Source: Bacteroidetes bacterium UBA4416 (GTDB taxonomy: Bacteria; Bacteroidota; Bacteroidia; B-17B0; Aurantibacillaceae). From it: a stretch of DNA of 64,000 bases. The translations under genes were made by a program, and so were the position numbers. Positions 18,121 through 27,002 of the stretch are shown piece by piece. The notes below the pieces were generated by a model. It was not told where the DNA came from. It ran no database searches and was given only the letters and a program-made list of their open reading frames with translations. Numbering within the stretch: position 1 is the stretch's first letter; every line of letters starts with the position of its first letter. The stretch covers positions 57,800-121,799 of the forward strand of contig DGQK01000067.1 of assembly GCA_002390745.1 (NCBI GenBank), written 5' to 3'.

Positions 18121-18510
18121 ATGTTTACCATTGAACAGATTCAGGCGGCACACGCCAAGGTCAAATCAGGCGCGGACTTCCCGCGTTACATCAAAGACCT
18201 CAGCACTTTAGGAGTGAGCTCTTATGAAACCTTTGTCGGCGACGGCCACACCGATTTCAAAGGCAGCGACAGCTATCGTGTTTCAACACCTGCCAAATAC
18301 GATACGCTCAGCATTGCCCCGCAAAGCGACGTGGAGCGCTTCAGGAGCGATCTCAAAGCCCACCAGAAAGGCCAGACGGACTACCCGGCTTTTTGCCGCG
18401 ACTGTGCGGCATCGGGCATCGAAAAATGGGCGGTGTCTATGGATGCGCTTACCTGCAGCTATTACGACACGGCAGGCAATCTGATGCTCACGGAGCAGAT
18501 CCCACAATAG
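18121..18510 (+). CDS. DUF1398 family protein
   Basis: A 129-residue protein matching DUF1398: it begins MFTIEQIQAAHAKVKSGADF, with YPAFCRDCAASGIEKWAVSM in the middle and YYDTAGNLMLTEQIP at the end. Family members are about 130 residues and are found in enterobacteria, phage and Bacteroidota. No biochemical role is established. It lies 33 bp after the HEAT-like gene and 38 bp before the DinB-like gene, so a shared transcript is possible. Confidence 0.8.
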   Translation: MFTIEQIQAAHAKVKSGADFPRYIKDLSTLGVSSYETFVGDGHTDFKGSDSYRVSTPAKYDTLSIAPQSDVERFRSDLKAHQKGQTDYPAFCRDCAASGIEKWAVSMDALTCSYYDTAGNLMLTEQIPQ

Positions 18511-18548
18511 ACGTTCTCACCTATTTCCTTCATTTCATATTTTTTTGA

Positions 18549-19022
18549 ATGACGACACCTGCCCATATTGCCAAACACCTGCGCGAACTTCATGTTGGAG
18601 GTAACACCACCGGCAACAATCTCAGGGATGCGGTGTCGGATGTTTCCTGGAAGCAGGCTACCTTAAAGATCGGTTCTTTCAACACCATTGCGGTGCTTGT
18701 ATTCCATGTCAATTATTACGTCAGCGCCGTGCTTAAAGTAGTGCAGGGCGGCCCGCTCGACGCCCACGACAGCCTTAGCTTCGATCTTCAACCCATCAGG
18801 GATGAAAACGACTGGCACACGCTCGTGGCCAAATGCCTGGGAGACGCCGAAGCCCTGGCCACCCTTCTCGAACAGATGCCCGAAGAGCGCCTTTGGGAAA
18901 CGTTTGTCAAAGAAGCATACGGCACCTACTACCGTAATCTGCACGGCGTTATTGAGCACACGTATTATCACCTGGGGCAGATCGCGATCCTGAAGAAGCT
19001 CCTGAAGGATCAGGGCGCCTGA
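18549..19022 (+). CDS. DinB-like four-helix bundle protein
   Basis: A 157-residue protein with the DinB/YfiT superfamily layout. A His in the second helix (LVFHVNYYVSAVLK) and two His near the C-terminus (IEHTYYHLGQIAIL) give the usual three-His metal site. Members include bacillithiol- or glutathione-type transferases and many of unknown role. The ATG follows a T-rich tract with a TATTTTTTTG -7-like sequence. The substrate is not known. Confidence 0.8.
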   Translation: MTTPAHIAKHLRELHVGGNTTGNNLRDAVSDVSWKQATLKIGSFNTIAVLVFHVNYYVSAVLKVVQGGPLDAHDSLSFDLQPIRDENDWHTLVAKCLGDAEALATLLEQMPEERLWETFVKEAYGTYYRNLHGVIEHTYYHLGQIAILKKLLKDQGA

Positions 19023-19111
19023 TCATTTGTTTTGATGCCCCGCACTTAAAACCGGGAAAAATTTCAACAAAGCTTCGTACCTTTAGGTATCCCCAATTAA
19101 CCGGCACCCGT

Positions 19112-19717
19112 ATGAAGCCGCTGATCATTCTTCTTCTTTTGATGTTTGTATGCAATGCGTATTCCCAGGCCGATTCATCAGCCGTAATTAAAGTATGCTT
19201 CCTCTATGGCTCCAAACCTAAACGGACATGCAAAAACACCGAGTTTAAATCCTTTGGCGGCCTTCATGGGGGGCACGTATCCATACAAGCCGGTGATACG
19301 GATTACGGCTTCGGCCCTACGGTTATGCCTGTACACCTTTTTCCGAAACGCCGCAGGCAATCGGCCTTTGAGGCACGGGACCTGAAGGGCGGAGAACGGT
19401 ATAGCGCCGGAAACAAAACCCTGATCATTGTAATTCCCGTTTCGCAAAAACAGCTGTTGGCGCTCGACAGCCTCCATAAGGCCTACTGCCGGATAGCTCC
19501 CTACGATTATGCCTTCTTCGGGATGCGTTGCGCCTCTGCCACCCAAGACATTCTGGCCCATATTGGTATTGTCAAAAGAAAAAGCAGGATTGCTACTATC
19601 CTGACAGCTTTCTATCCGAAACGCCTGCGAAAGCGTCTTTCCAAACAGGCAAGTGCCAATGGCTACCGCGTCGTGCGTACCGAAGGAAAACCTACACGGA
19701 AATGGGAAAAGGATTAG
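19112..19717 (+). CDS. Secreted hypothetical protein, possible permuted papain-like fold
   Basis: A 201-residue protein with a signal peptide (about 1-19, MKPLIILLLLMFVCNAYSQ). A conserved-looking HGGHVSIQAGDTDYGFGP lies near residue 55, and YDYAFFGMRCASATQDIL lies near residue 138. A His first and a Cys later, both in these contexts, is the order seen in permuted NlpC/P60 or YiiX-like cysteine hydrolases. That assignment is tentative. The C-terminus is strongly basic (KRLRKRLSK). Confidence 0.55.
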   Translation: MKPLIILLLLMFVCNAYSQADSSAVIKVCFLYGSKPKRTCKNTEFKSFGGLHGGHVSIQAGDTDYGFGPTVMPVHLFPKRRRQSAFEARDLKGGERYSAGNKTLIIVIPVSQKQLLALDSLHKAYCRIAPYDYAFFGMRCASATQDILAHIGIVKRKSRIATILTAFYPKRLRKRLSKQASANGYRVVRTEGKPTRKWEKD

Positions 19718-19788
19718 CAGGCCTCGTTGTTTTCTTTATACTTGTTGCCGATATTCTGTTTTTAAGAAATTACTATTTGATGCATTGA
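19702..19788 (+). CDS. Possible 28-residue membrane peptide
   Basis: An ATG at 19702, inside the end of the previous gene but in another frame, opens 28 codons. They form one uninterrupted hydrophobic helix (GLAGLVVFFILVADILFL) with a short polar tail. The overlap arrangement would allow coupled translation. Nothing else supports it, so it may be chance. Confidence 0.25.
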   Translation: MGKGLAGLVVFFILVADILFLRNYYLMH

Positions 19789-19864
19789 CCGGGGTGTAAC
19801 CCGTTGAGTTGATTCTCTCGATTTTTCAGATCCGGCGGCAATTCCATTATGGGCTTTTGGAAAC

Positions 19865-20527
19865 TTAACGCCTTTTGTGCCGGAAGCCCTTTAGCATCAG
19901 CCAAACTCCGAAGCTGAGCTCAAACAGGCCACCGGGCAGCGACAGGAGAATGCCCACAGGGTATCCGAACAATTCAAGGCATGAACCCAGCGCCAGCAGG
20001 ATATAACCCAGCAGGCCCAGGATGGCCAGTGACGCCGGCACCAGGCCGGTTTTAAAAAGCAAATGGCAAAAAGGAAGACTACCCAGGCCAAGAATAAGCA
20101 TGGCCAGCTGATAGGCCCAGAAATTTGTCTGAGTCGCCATTTGAAAGAAAAAATCTGTACAGGTTGGATCGGCCAGGTTGGTTTTGGCTTGCTCTGCACT
20201 CAGTGTATACAACAACAGCAAGCCGATCAGGCCTACGATCAGGATCAGGGCTTCCATTACTCTTGCGGCCAGATACCAAAGCCCTGCGCGCGGATGATAG
20301 CGTTTTAATACAGGATACAGAACAATGGCGATCGCTGTAACCGTGATGGAGTTGAGCACCAGGAGCAGCGCCCCGGTGATGAGCTGTGGCCTGGCAGAAG
20401 CAAGTAAGGGCAGATCATCCGGCCCATTGCCAAGCGAGGCGATGAGGTTGCTGCCGATGCCATAAGCAAGCAGCGGAATGAGGAACAGGGCTCCGGCCAG
20501 GCGAGCCGGCTTTTGGTTGAAATGCAT
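19865..20527 (-). CDS. DUF4386 family membrane protein
   Basis: A 220-residue protein with six hydrophobic helices. The N-terminus (QKPARLAGALFLIPLLAYGI) and the middle LWYLAARVMEALILIVGLI match DUF4386, a family of small polytopic proteins of unknown role. It reads convergently to the gene at 19112. The upstream side is a long non-coding gap. Confidence 0.8.
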   Translation of the reverse strand: MHFNQKPARLAGALFLIPLLAYGIGSNLIASLGNGPDDLPLLASARPQLITGALLLVLNSITVTAIAIVLYPVLKRYHPRAGLWYLAARVMEALILIVGLIGLLLLYTLSAEQAKTNLADPTCTDFFFQMATQTNFWAYQLAMLILGLGSLPFCHLLFKTGLVPASLAILGLLGYILLALGSCLELFGYPVGILLSLPGGLFELSFGVWLMLKGFRHKRR

Positions 20528-20832
20528 GAGTTGTTGGTTTTAAGGCCTGCAAGGTATGGCTCCGTTTTGCCAGGTTTCATTAACTTCGGTTAAGAAATGC
20601 AGGGCTTTTGCCAGCTATGCTTTATGACGTAGAGTCTTCTCTTCCGGCCTCTATCGATCTTATTTTTGAGTGCCTGCTGTCCCATCTTACCGCGGTGAAA
20701 GAATGTCAGGTTGAGCCGCTCCCTGGAAAAGGAAAATAGAGGTCCGCAGGCTTCTGTTAGCACCGCCGCTGGTAAAGGTAAACTCCTGGTATTTTTCCGC
20801 TGGTCCTTATTTCTGACCGTAGAGCACTCCAT

Positions 20833-20864
20833 AAAAAAGCCTGCTAAGACGGGACTTAGCAGGC
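20833..20864 (-). terminator. Rho-independent terminator without an obvious parent gene
   Basis: A perfect 10-bp stem, GCCTGCTAAG at 20839-20848 with CTTAGCAGGC at 20855-20864, and a 6-base loop. Reading the minus strand, the stem is followed by TTTTTT. Confidence 0.85.
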
Positions 20865-20929
20865 TATGCAGTTCTTTTTCAAGGTTATTATATATGAATA
20901 ATAATGCCTTTGTGGATACCTGTATTCAT
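20833..20929 (-). ncRNA. Candidate short transcript: 13-codon ORF plus terminator
   Basis: On the minus strand an ATG (20927-20929) opens MNTGIHKGIIIHI and ends in two successive TAA codons (20885-20890). About 20 bases later comes a perfect 10-bp hairpin (20839-20848 with 20855-20864) followed by six T. No minus-strand gene lies upstream that could need this terminator. The unit could be an sRNA or encode a tiny protein. I find no good -7 box upstream. Confidence 0.4.
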
Positions 20930-21038
20930 GGTGAATGGTTAGTTTATTGTAAATTTCAGATAATCCCCCCCAAAAGGGAAGGGTGCCAGCCCCCCAATTT
21001 GGCTTTTAACGTTTCTTTTTCTACCTTGTAATATCCAA

Positions 21039-23000
21039 ATGCGTAAACTAGTCCTTATCCTTGGTTTATTTTTTACTGTTTGTGCCAGTGCCCAGTATAC
21101 AAATAAAATTACGCAGCGCCTTAAAAACCTGCGGGAGCTGGCATATTCCGATTCTTTGGGTCTCTTCCGGGAAGGAGAAGAGGTAATCCGTTTGGTGAGG
21201 GGAACACCCGAGGAAGCCGCTATTTCGGATGTGTATCTTTATTTTGGGAACTACTTTTACTACACGCGCAACATCGACCGCGCCCGGGCGTATTTTACCA
21301 AAGCCAACAAACAGGCCGTTCTTACCAAAAACCGCCACATCCAGGACCTCTCCATCGTGAGGCTGGTATTTATTGATAATGAAGAGGGCTTGAACGATAA
21401 CGCGGAAGGCCAGCTGACCGAAATGCTCGCGGAAGCCAAGGAAAAAAAGGACCACGAGAACACCCTGGAAATCATCAACTTCCTTGGTATTTTAAAAGAA
21501 CGCGAAAATCGTCTGCAGGATGCCATTAAACTCTACATCGAAGGCCTCTACCTGGCGGAAACCTATAACCTGGGGCACTACGCCGGTGTATTCAGGAACA
21601 ACCTCGGCCTCATGAAGCTTTACGCCGGGCAGTTCGACGAGGCGCTGGTGGATTTTGAAAAAGGACTGGTGATCGCCAAAAAAGAAAATGAGAAGAACCT
21701 GATGAGCCATATCCAGATCAATGTGGGCCTGGTAAACCTTATCAAGGACAGCACAAAAACGGCGCTCCGCATGTTCAACGATGTCATTAGCCACTCCCGC
21801 AAAAACAACCATCCCCGCGAGCTGGCCAGCATCTTTGTAAACGTAGGTGCGGCATTCAACAACACCGGCAGGCCTGAGATGGCCCTGTTCTACATGGATT
21901 CCGCAATTACCGTGTTGGAAGACCACAACATGTACGTAGAGCTTACCAAGGCTTATCTGGGAAAGACAGATGTGCTCCTGAGGCTCAAAAAGCCTTCTGA
22001 AGCAAGGAAATCGCTGGAGCGGGTTTCACAGCTCACCGATATTACCAATAACCTGGAGGATAAGTCGTCGCGCTTTATGATGCTGTATGAGATCGAAAAA
22101 CAGGAAAAAAATTACAAAGCCGCTCTCGAAAGCTATGAAACCTACAAATCGCTGAAAGACAGCCTGAACGAGCTCCTCAACAGCAAAGTCGTGCAGGGCC
22201 TTCAGCTGAAATACAACGTGCAGAAAAAAGAAATAGAGCTGGAAAAGGAACGGTCGAAAAGCCTGGTGCTCGAGAAAAAAAACCAGGACGAGCGCTTTAT
22301 CCGCTACCTCACCATTTTTGTTTCAGCCATCGCCCTGATCCTGATCCTGGGCCTGGTGTGGGTGTTGTATTCACGTAAGGTCCGCGAAAAACAAGAGCTC
22401 TTCAGCCAGCAACTTATTGAGAAGATCGAAGAGGACCGGTCGAGGATCTCCATGGACCTGCACGACGATATCGGCCAGTCGCTGTCGATGCTGAAATCGA
22501 AGATCGCCTCGGTAAAAACAGAAAGTGGAGAGGATGAGAAGATCCTGGAGTCCGGGCTTTCGCGGGTGATCGAGCAGACCCGTGAAATTTCCAGAAGCCT
22601 GTATCCATCCTACCTCGAGAAAATAGGCCTGGTGCGCTCGGTGGCAAGCCTCTCCGAAAATGTGCAGTCCTCTACAGGCATCGAATGCAGCTTCGAGATC
22701 ACCGATAAGGTGGAAGACCTCTCCCTCAATGTAAAGACACACCTCTACCGCATCCTCCAGGAGTGCACCAACAATACCATTAAGCATTCGGGAGCCACGG
22801 CCCTTAAGATATCCATCATCGAAAAAAACGGCGAGTTCACCATGATTTACCAGGACAACGGCAGCGGCTTTGGAAGCAAGCAGCAAAAGGGCCTGGGCAT
22901 CCTCTCCATGAAGGAGCGCGCCAAAATCATCAACGGAACCGTTTCCTTCGATGATAAAGGTAATAAGAGCTTCAAACTCGTGCTCAAATTCAAATCCTAA
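21039..23000 (+). CDS. TPR sensor histidine kinase (NarL/HisKA_3 type)
   Basis: A 653-residue membrane kinase. It has a signal peptide (about 1-18), a periplasmic array of tetratricopeptide-like repeats (about 30-380), a coiled coil rich in Lys/Glu, one TM helix (about 425-447), a HisKA_3 dimerisation domain with the phosphoacceptor in MDLHDDIGQSLSM (His475), and an HATPase domain (about 555-653) with DNGSGFGSKQQKGLGI. This architecture is common in Bacteroidota. The response regulator follows 16 bp after the stop, so the two form a two-component pair. The signal is unknown. Confidence 0.93.
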   Translation: MRKLVLILGLFFTVCASAQYTNKITQRLKNLRELAYSDSLGLFREGEEVIRLVRGTPEEAAISDVYLYFGNYFYYTRNIDRARAYFTKANKQAVLTKNRHIQDLSIVRLVFIDNEEGLNDNAEGQLTEMLAEAKEKKDHENTLEIINFLGILKERENRLQDAIKLYIEGLYLAETYNLGHYAGVFRNNLGLMKLYAGQFDEALVDFEKGLVIAKKENEKNLMSHIQINVGLVNLIKDSTKTALRMFNDVISHSRKNNHPRELASIFVNVGAAFNNTGRPEMALFYMDSAITVLEDHNMYVELTKAYLGKTDVLLRLKKPSEARKSLERVSQLTDITNNLEDKSSRFMMLYEIEKQEKNYKAALESYETYKSLKDSLNELLNSKVVQGLQLKYNVQKKEIELEKERSKSLVLEKKNQDERFIRYLTIFVSAIALILILGLVWVLYSRKVREKQELFSQQLIEKIEEDRSRISMDLHDDIGQSLSMLKSKIASVKTESGEDEKILESGLSRVIEQTREISRSLYPSYLEKIGLVRSVASLSENVQSSTGIECSFEITDKVEDLSLNVKTHLYRILQECTNNTIKHSGATALKISIIEKNGEFTMIYQDNGSGFGSKQQKGLGILSMKERAKIINGTVSFDDKGNKSFKLVLKFKS

Positions 23001-23016
23001 TCTCCCGGACCGACCT

Positions 23017-23691
23017 ATGAAAACCGTAAACTCAATCCTCATCGCCGACGATCATCCTATTTTCAGAATGGGGCTTAAAGATATTTTGAACCGGGTATTT
23101 CCAAAGGCCAGAATTTATGAATGCCACAACGGCGCAGAGGCCTTTGACAGCATCCTGAAACACGATCCCGAAATCTCTATCCTCGATATCAACATGCCGG
23201 AGATCAATGGTCTGGACGTTTGTAAAAATGTTCTCAAACAAAAGCCGGATGCCCGTATCATCATCCTCACCATGTACAGCGAAAAGGAAATGATCAAGAA
23301 TGCGATGCTTTCCGGGGCTTTGGGTTACATCCTGAAAGACAATGCCGTGGACGAGATCACCGAGTGCGTGCAAACGGTGCTCGATGGCGAAAAGTACATG
23401 GGCATTGCCATGCAACCTCATCACAAGGAGCTGAGCGTGGAAGACAAAAAGAAAAAGCAATTGCTCGATGGCCTGAAATCCCTGAGCCACGCGGAATTGA
23501 AAACGTTGAAACTGGTAAGCCAGAATAAAACCTCGAAAGAAATTTCGGAGCTCCTGTTCCTTTCCGAAAAAACCATTGAGAACTACCGCTCCCGCATCTG
23601 CCAGAAGCTCGACCTGCCGCCACGCAACAACAGCCTGGTGATCTGGATCAGCGAGAACAAGAACCTGTTGTCGTACATCAGCGAGTTTTAA
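23017..23691 (+). CDS. NarL/FixJ-type response regulator
   Basis: A 224-residue regulator. The ATG at 23017 is chosen because it gives the standard start (MKTVNSILIADDHPIFRMGL) and leaves 16 bp after the kinase gene. An earlier in-frame start would overlap the kinase. The receiver domain (about 1-125) has the phosphorylatable Asp57 in ISILDINMPEINGLDV and the Lys in GYILKDNAVDE. A LuxR-type helix-turn-helix is at about 160-220 (SKEISELLFLSEKTIENYRS). It is the partner of the TPR kinase. Confidence 0.94.
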   Translation: MKTVNSILIADDHPIFRMGLKDILNRVFPKARIYECHNGAEAFDSILKHDPEISILDINMPEINGLDVCKNVLKQKPDARIIILTMYSEKEMIKNAMLSGALGYILKDNAVDEITECVQTVLDGEKYMGIAMQPHHKELSVEDKKKKQLLDGLKSLSHAELKTLKLVSQNKTSKEISELLFLSEKTIENYRSRICQKLDLPPRNNSLVIWISENKNLLSYISEF

Positions 23692-23764
23692 ATTAGTTCT
23701 CCCAGTGATTTCGAGAGCCTCAATCACCGCGCATCTTTATCTGAACGTAGATTCACCCAACAAA

Positions 23765-23794
23765 AAACCCGTCGCATTTTTTTGCAACGGGTTT
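23765..23794 (-). terminator. Terminator of the phosphate transporter gene
   Basis: A 12-bp stem with one mismatch (23765-23776 with 23783-23794, core ACCCGT and ACGGGT). On the minus strand it is followed by a T run. It lies between convergent genes and may also stop the response-regulator transcript. Confidence 0.75.
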
Positions 23795-23817
23795 CCGTAT
23801 GTGTTTTAAAAAATGAT

Positions 23818-25212
23818 TTATCCAAGCAACCAGCGGAACAACAGGAACAGCCCGCAGGAGAGAGCGATCGTTACCGGCAGGGTAAGCACCCAGGCCAGCA
23901 TGATGTTGATGATGGTTTTACGCTGTAAGTTCTTCAGGCCTTTTTTGGCCACCATGCTTCCTGCAATACCAGACGAAAGCATGTGTGTGGTACTTACCGG
24001 TGCGCCGTAAGCTGTTGCTACGCCAATACCGATGGAGGCAACGATTTCGGCACTGGCGCCCTGTGCATAGCTCATGTGCTGCTTTCCGATCTTCTCACCA
24101 ATGGTTTTTACCACCCGCTTCCACCCTATCATGGTTCCCAGGCCCAGGGAGATAGAGATCATGATGATGACCCAGCTTGGCGCATACTCGATCAGCTTTT
24201 TGGAAGCTTTGATCTCGTCTTTCAGTGTTTTCTGGTCATTGAGCGTTAAGGATAAGTTCTCTCCTTTGATCAGCTTTTCTGCATTCTTGGTAATCTTCAC
24301 CACATCTTTGCGGAGGCTGAACCTCTCGGCCACAGCCACATCATTGGAGCTGTATTTTCCCGCCGTGCTGGTTTTGAAATGCTGGCTGTAAGAAATGATA
24401 TCGTGGTAAGCAAATAACTCTTTTTCACCAAATTTGCTGGTGTCGGCTTTCAGAACCAGTTTCTCGATGCGATCTACATTTCCGTTGATGCTTTGCAGGT
24501 TCACACTTTCGTCGAGCGAGAATTGTGCCGGCAGGATCGCGATGAGGATCATCATGATGATGCCCACACCCTTTTGTCCGTCGTTCTGCCCGTGGAAAAA
24601 GCTTACCAGGCCGCAGGTGGCCCACAGCATCATCCTTACCCAAAGTGGCGGCACCTTGCCAGGAATCGGTTCTTTGTAAATAATATCATTTTTAATCAGG
24701 CGCTTGAAGATGAACATCACAATAATGGCCAGCGTAAAGCCGGCAAGCGGCGATACCAGCAGGGCCATACCGGTATCTTTGGCTTTATCCCAGTTTACGG
24801 CCGAAAGGCCCATGTCGCCCGGCAGGAAGTAAAACGCAATACCTATCCCTAAAATGGAGCCGATAATGGTATGAGAGCTGGATGAAGGGATACCCAGGTA
24901 CCAGGTTCCGAAGTTCCAGATAATGGCGCTCAGCAATAAGGCAAGGATCATGGCTACCCCGTGGTACACATTCGTATCTACGAGAACTTCCATCGGCAGG
25001 AGGTTTACAATGCCCATGGCTACCGTAATACCGCCCAGCAACACCCCGCAAAAGTTCAGAATCCCCGAATACACTACCGCCACGGTAGGTTTCATACTGT
25101 TGGTATAGATCACTGTGGCTACTGCATTGGCCGTGTCGTGAAAACCGTTGATAAATTCAAAAAAACAGGCAAGGAGCAGGCAGATAACCAGTAGTACTAT
25201 AATTGTCGTCAT
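23818..25212 (-). CDS. PiT family inorganic phosphate transporter
   Basis: A 464-residue inner-membrane phosphate symporter. The two internally repeated PiT signatures are visible: GFHDTANAVATVIYTNSMKP near residue 25 and AQGASAEIVASIGIGVATAY near residue 385. About ten membrane helices flank a soluble central region (about 240-345), rich in Lys and Asp, that replaces the usual short loop. LGIPSSSSHTIIGSILGIG is typical. A TACTTTTG -7-like box on the minus strand lies at 25241-25248, about 30 bp upstream. No DUF47 partner gene is adjacent. Confidence 0.92.
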   Translation of the reverse strand: MTTIIVLLVICLLLACFFEFINGFHDTANAVATVIYTNSMKPTVAVVYSGILNFCGVLLGGITVAMGIVNLLPMEVLVDTNVYHGVAMILALLLSAIIWNFGTWYLGIPSSSSHTIIGSILGIGIAFYFLPGDMGLSAVNWDKAKDTGMALLVSPLAGFTLAIIVMFIFKRLIKNDIIYKEPIPGKVPPLWVRMMLWATCGLVSFFHGQNDGQKGVGIIMMILIAILPAQFSLDESVNLQSINGNVDRIEKLVLKADTSKFGEKELFAYHDIISYSQHFKTSTAGKYSSNDVAVAERFSLRKDVVKITKNAEKLIKGENLSLTLNDQKTLKDEIKASKKLIEYAPSWVIIMISISLGLGTMIGWKRVVKTIGEKIGKQHMSYAQGASAEIVASIGIGVATAYGAPVSTTHMLSSGIAGSMVAKKGLKNLQRKTIINIMLAWVLTLPVTIALSCGLFLLFRWLLG

Positions 25213-25240
25213 ATAATTTTTCTTCTATTTAAAATTGACG

Positions 25241-25248
25241 CAAAAGTA
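25241..25248 (-). promoter_or_regulatory. Putative -7 box of the phosphate transporter gene
   Basis: Minus-strand TACTTTTG matches TAnnTTTG and sits 29 bp ahead of the start codon. No clear TTTG lies at the -33 position, so the call rests on the -7 element alone. Confidence 0.45.
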
Positions 25249-25309
25249 GGATGTATTACTTTTTTCCATGTTAAGCTAATGTTAAGTTAAAACTAATATC
25301 GCATTTGTC

Positions 25310-26242
25310 CTATTTTTTCTTTTTATTAAACAGCGAATGCAAGTCATCGCAAATAAGGAAAACCTGAAAGCTATTGTTCATCTCCCAGTTGAGCCTGCCA
25401 TAATCATAGGCGCCACCGGCCTGCTGCCCTGTTGCAACCGCAATGTCGTATTTTGGCAGGTATTGCATGGTATAGCCCAACTCGACCTTAACCGGGAAAG
25501 ACGATTTGAAATATTTTCCGATCAGGAGAACAAACCGGTCCTGATCGAGTAGCTTGGTATTGGCCGTATTTGCACCAAGGCCCAGGAACAATTCATTCCA
25601 GGCTGTAAGGTACAGCGATCCCCTGGTTCCGGTACTTTTCCCGTTTAGAGGCATATTGACCCTCAGCAGGTACCTCATCCGCATTTTCTGGCCGTTATGC
25701 ACGAAATTGTCTCCGGCACCATAATCCGCCAATCCACCGTTATGCTCCGATGTTACTTTATTGCTTTGCCACCTGAACTCATAGCGGTAACGCTGCTGGA
25801 TTTCCAGCTTCCCTACTTTTTGAAAAAGGGTGAGCTGCGGGCAGATCCTGTACTCTCCGAAAAATTGTTGGGTTCCTTCCTTACCCGGTGTCCAGGTAGC
25901 CCAGTACCCGATAGGGCTTAGCGATAAACGCACGGTTTTAGGCTTTACCCAATAATGGATCCAGGGCCTGTATACCTGCTGGTAAGGATCCGAAAAAATA
26001 TTCCACTTCTGCCCGTTCTGTATATAATTAGCGTCGGCCATACGCCTGTATTGCAGATCCAACTGGTATTGCCATTTGGCGGCGCTGTCTGCATAGCGTG
26101 CCAGAGTTCCACCAAGGTTCGCTTCAAACCAGAAAGAATTCCGGTAAGCATTTATTCTTTTATCGGTTGCATTGTAATTGGGTGTTTGTGCTATTGAACA
26201 AAAAACAGTTACTGCACACAATAAAGTAAATAATTTATTCAT
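25310..26242 (-). CDS. DUF2490 family exported protein
   Basis: A 310-residue protein with a signal peptide (about 1-19, MNKLFTLLCAVTVFCSIAQ). The pattern YRMADANYIQNGQKWNIFSD, then YRPWIHYWVKPKTVRLSLSP and strands such as LEIQQRYRYEFRWQ, matches DUF2490. This Bacteroidota family is predicted to form an outer-membrane beta barrel and ends here in a basic tail. The function is not established. The start is 169 bp from the rpiB stop, with a terminator between. Confidence 0.82.
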   Translation of the reverse strand: MNKLFTLLCAVTVFCSIAQTPNYNATDKRINAYRNSFWFEANLGGTLARYADSAAKWQYQLDLQYRRMADANYIQNGQKWNIFSDPYQQVYRPWIHYWVKPKTVRLSLSPIGYWATWTPGKEGTQQFFGEYRICPQLTLFQKVGKLEIQQRYRYEFRWQSNKVTSEHNGGLADYGAGDNFVHNGQKMRMRYLLRVNMPLNGKSTGTRGSLYLTAWNELFLGLGANTANTKLLDQDRFVLLIGKYFKSSFPVKVELGYTMQYLPKYDIAVATGQQAGGAYDYGRLNWEMNNSFQVFLICDDLHSLFNKKKK

Positions 26243-26336
26243 TTTATGTAAACTTTATATTAATCGAGTGCAAATAAAAAGTTGATTTGTTTTGTTTACA
26301 TATCCTGAATGTTACCAAATAGTTAAGTAAACGAAG

Positions 26337-26365
26337 AAAGCCCTACAGAAATCTGTAGGGCTTTT
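26337..26365 (-). terminator. Terminator of rpiB
   Basis: A long perfect stem (AAAGCCCTACAGA, 26337-26349, with TCTGTAGGGCTTT, 26352-26364). It lies directly downstream of the rpiB stop on the minus strand; the T run there is short (TTTCTT). Confidence 0.75.
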
Positions 26366-26410
26366 GGGGCCGTGCTGAACCTGTTTCAGCGAATTAATTC
26401 ATGTAAAAAC

Positions 26411-26839
26411 CTAGCAATCGATCTTTTTGATACGGTCGGCATGGCGGCCGCCTTCGAAAGCTTCACTTAAGAACACATCAATGCATTTTTTGGCTTCGGC
26501 TACCGAAATGTAGCGTGCCGGCAGTACCAGGATGTTGGCATCGTTATGCTGGCGCGCCAGCGCCGCGATTTCAGAATTCCAGCATAAAGCCGCCCTGATG
26601 CCCTGGTGTTTGTTGGCCGCCATGTTAATACCATTGCCACTGCCGCACATCAGGATCCCGAACTCCACTTCCCCACCCGTTACGGCCGTAGCCACAGCAT
26701 GCCCGAAATCAGGATAATCGGCACGCTCCGTGCTGTAAGTCCCTTTATCGCTTACCTCGTATTGTTTACTCTTTAAATATGCAATGAGTTCTTCTTTTAA
26801 TTCAAAACCGGCGTGGTCGCTGCCAATGGCTAATTTCAT
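26411..26839 (-). CDS. rpiB: Ribose 5-phosphate isomerase B
   Basis: A 142-residue enzyme that interconverts ribose 5-phosphate and ribulose 5-phosphate in the pentose phosphate pathway. The start MKLAIGSDHAGFELKEELI, the active-site segment FGILMCGSGNGINMAANK (catalytic Cys) and RQHNDANILVLPARY are characteristic of RpiB/LacAB isomerases. Length is normal. A minus-strand TATCTTTG box at 26859-26866 places the transcript start about 13 bases ahead of the ATG. Confidence 0.96.
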   Translation of the reverse strand: MKLAIGSDHAGFELKEELIAYLKSKQYEVSDKGTYSTERADYPDFGHAVATAVTGGEVEFGILMCGSGNGINMAANKHQGIRAALCWNSEIAALARQHNDANILVLPARYISVAEAKKCIDVFLSEAFEGGRHADRIKKIDC

Positions 26840-26858
26840 AATGTGTTTCGTTAAGGTA

Positions 26859-26866
26859 CAAAGATA
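26859..26866 (-). promoter_or_regulatory. Putative -7 box of rpiB
   Basis: Minus-strand TATCTTTG matches TAnnTTTG, 19 bp ahead of the start codon. No convincing -33 element is seen. Confidence 0.5.
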
Positions 26867-27002
26867 CGATTTTTACATTACTATGTCGCTTCGGGCGCAG
26901 TCGGAAAGCTGCTACCGGTAACTCATATCTGTGGTTGGTTCTTAAAATAATACTTTATATTATGGCCTGATCGCAACGCGTTGTGCCGAAGCCATCAACA
27001 AT

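Larger units (their letters stand above)
20528..21038. other. Intergenic gap between divergent genes, with a minus-strand terminator inside
   Basis: No convincing protein of normal size lies in these 511 bases. The visible contents are a minus-strand terminator (20833-20864) with a 13-codon ORF just upstream of it on that strand (20888-20929), a G/C-homopolymer-rich patch at about 20965-20997, and a weak promoter for the sensor kinase (TTTG at 20998-21001, TACCTTGT at 21022-21029). Confidence 0.6.

Noticed and set aside
20590..20832. An 80-codon minus-strand frame ending just before the orphan terminator
   Set aside because: It lies beyond the terminator on that strand, so it would not be transcribed with it. 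The peptide is basic and irregular, with no motif.
20911..20919. A single TGTGGATAC, close to a DnaA box
   Set aside because: It is isolated, with no other boxes or AT-rich element nearby.
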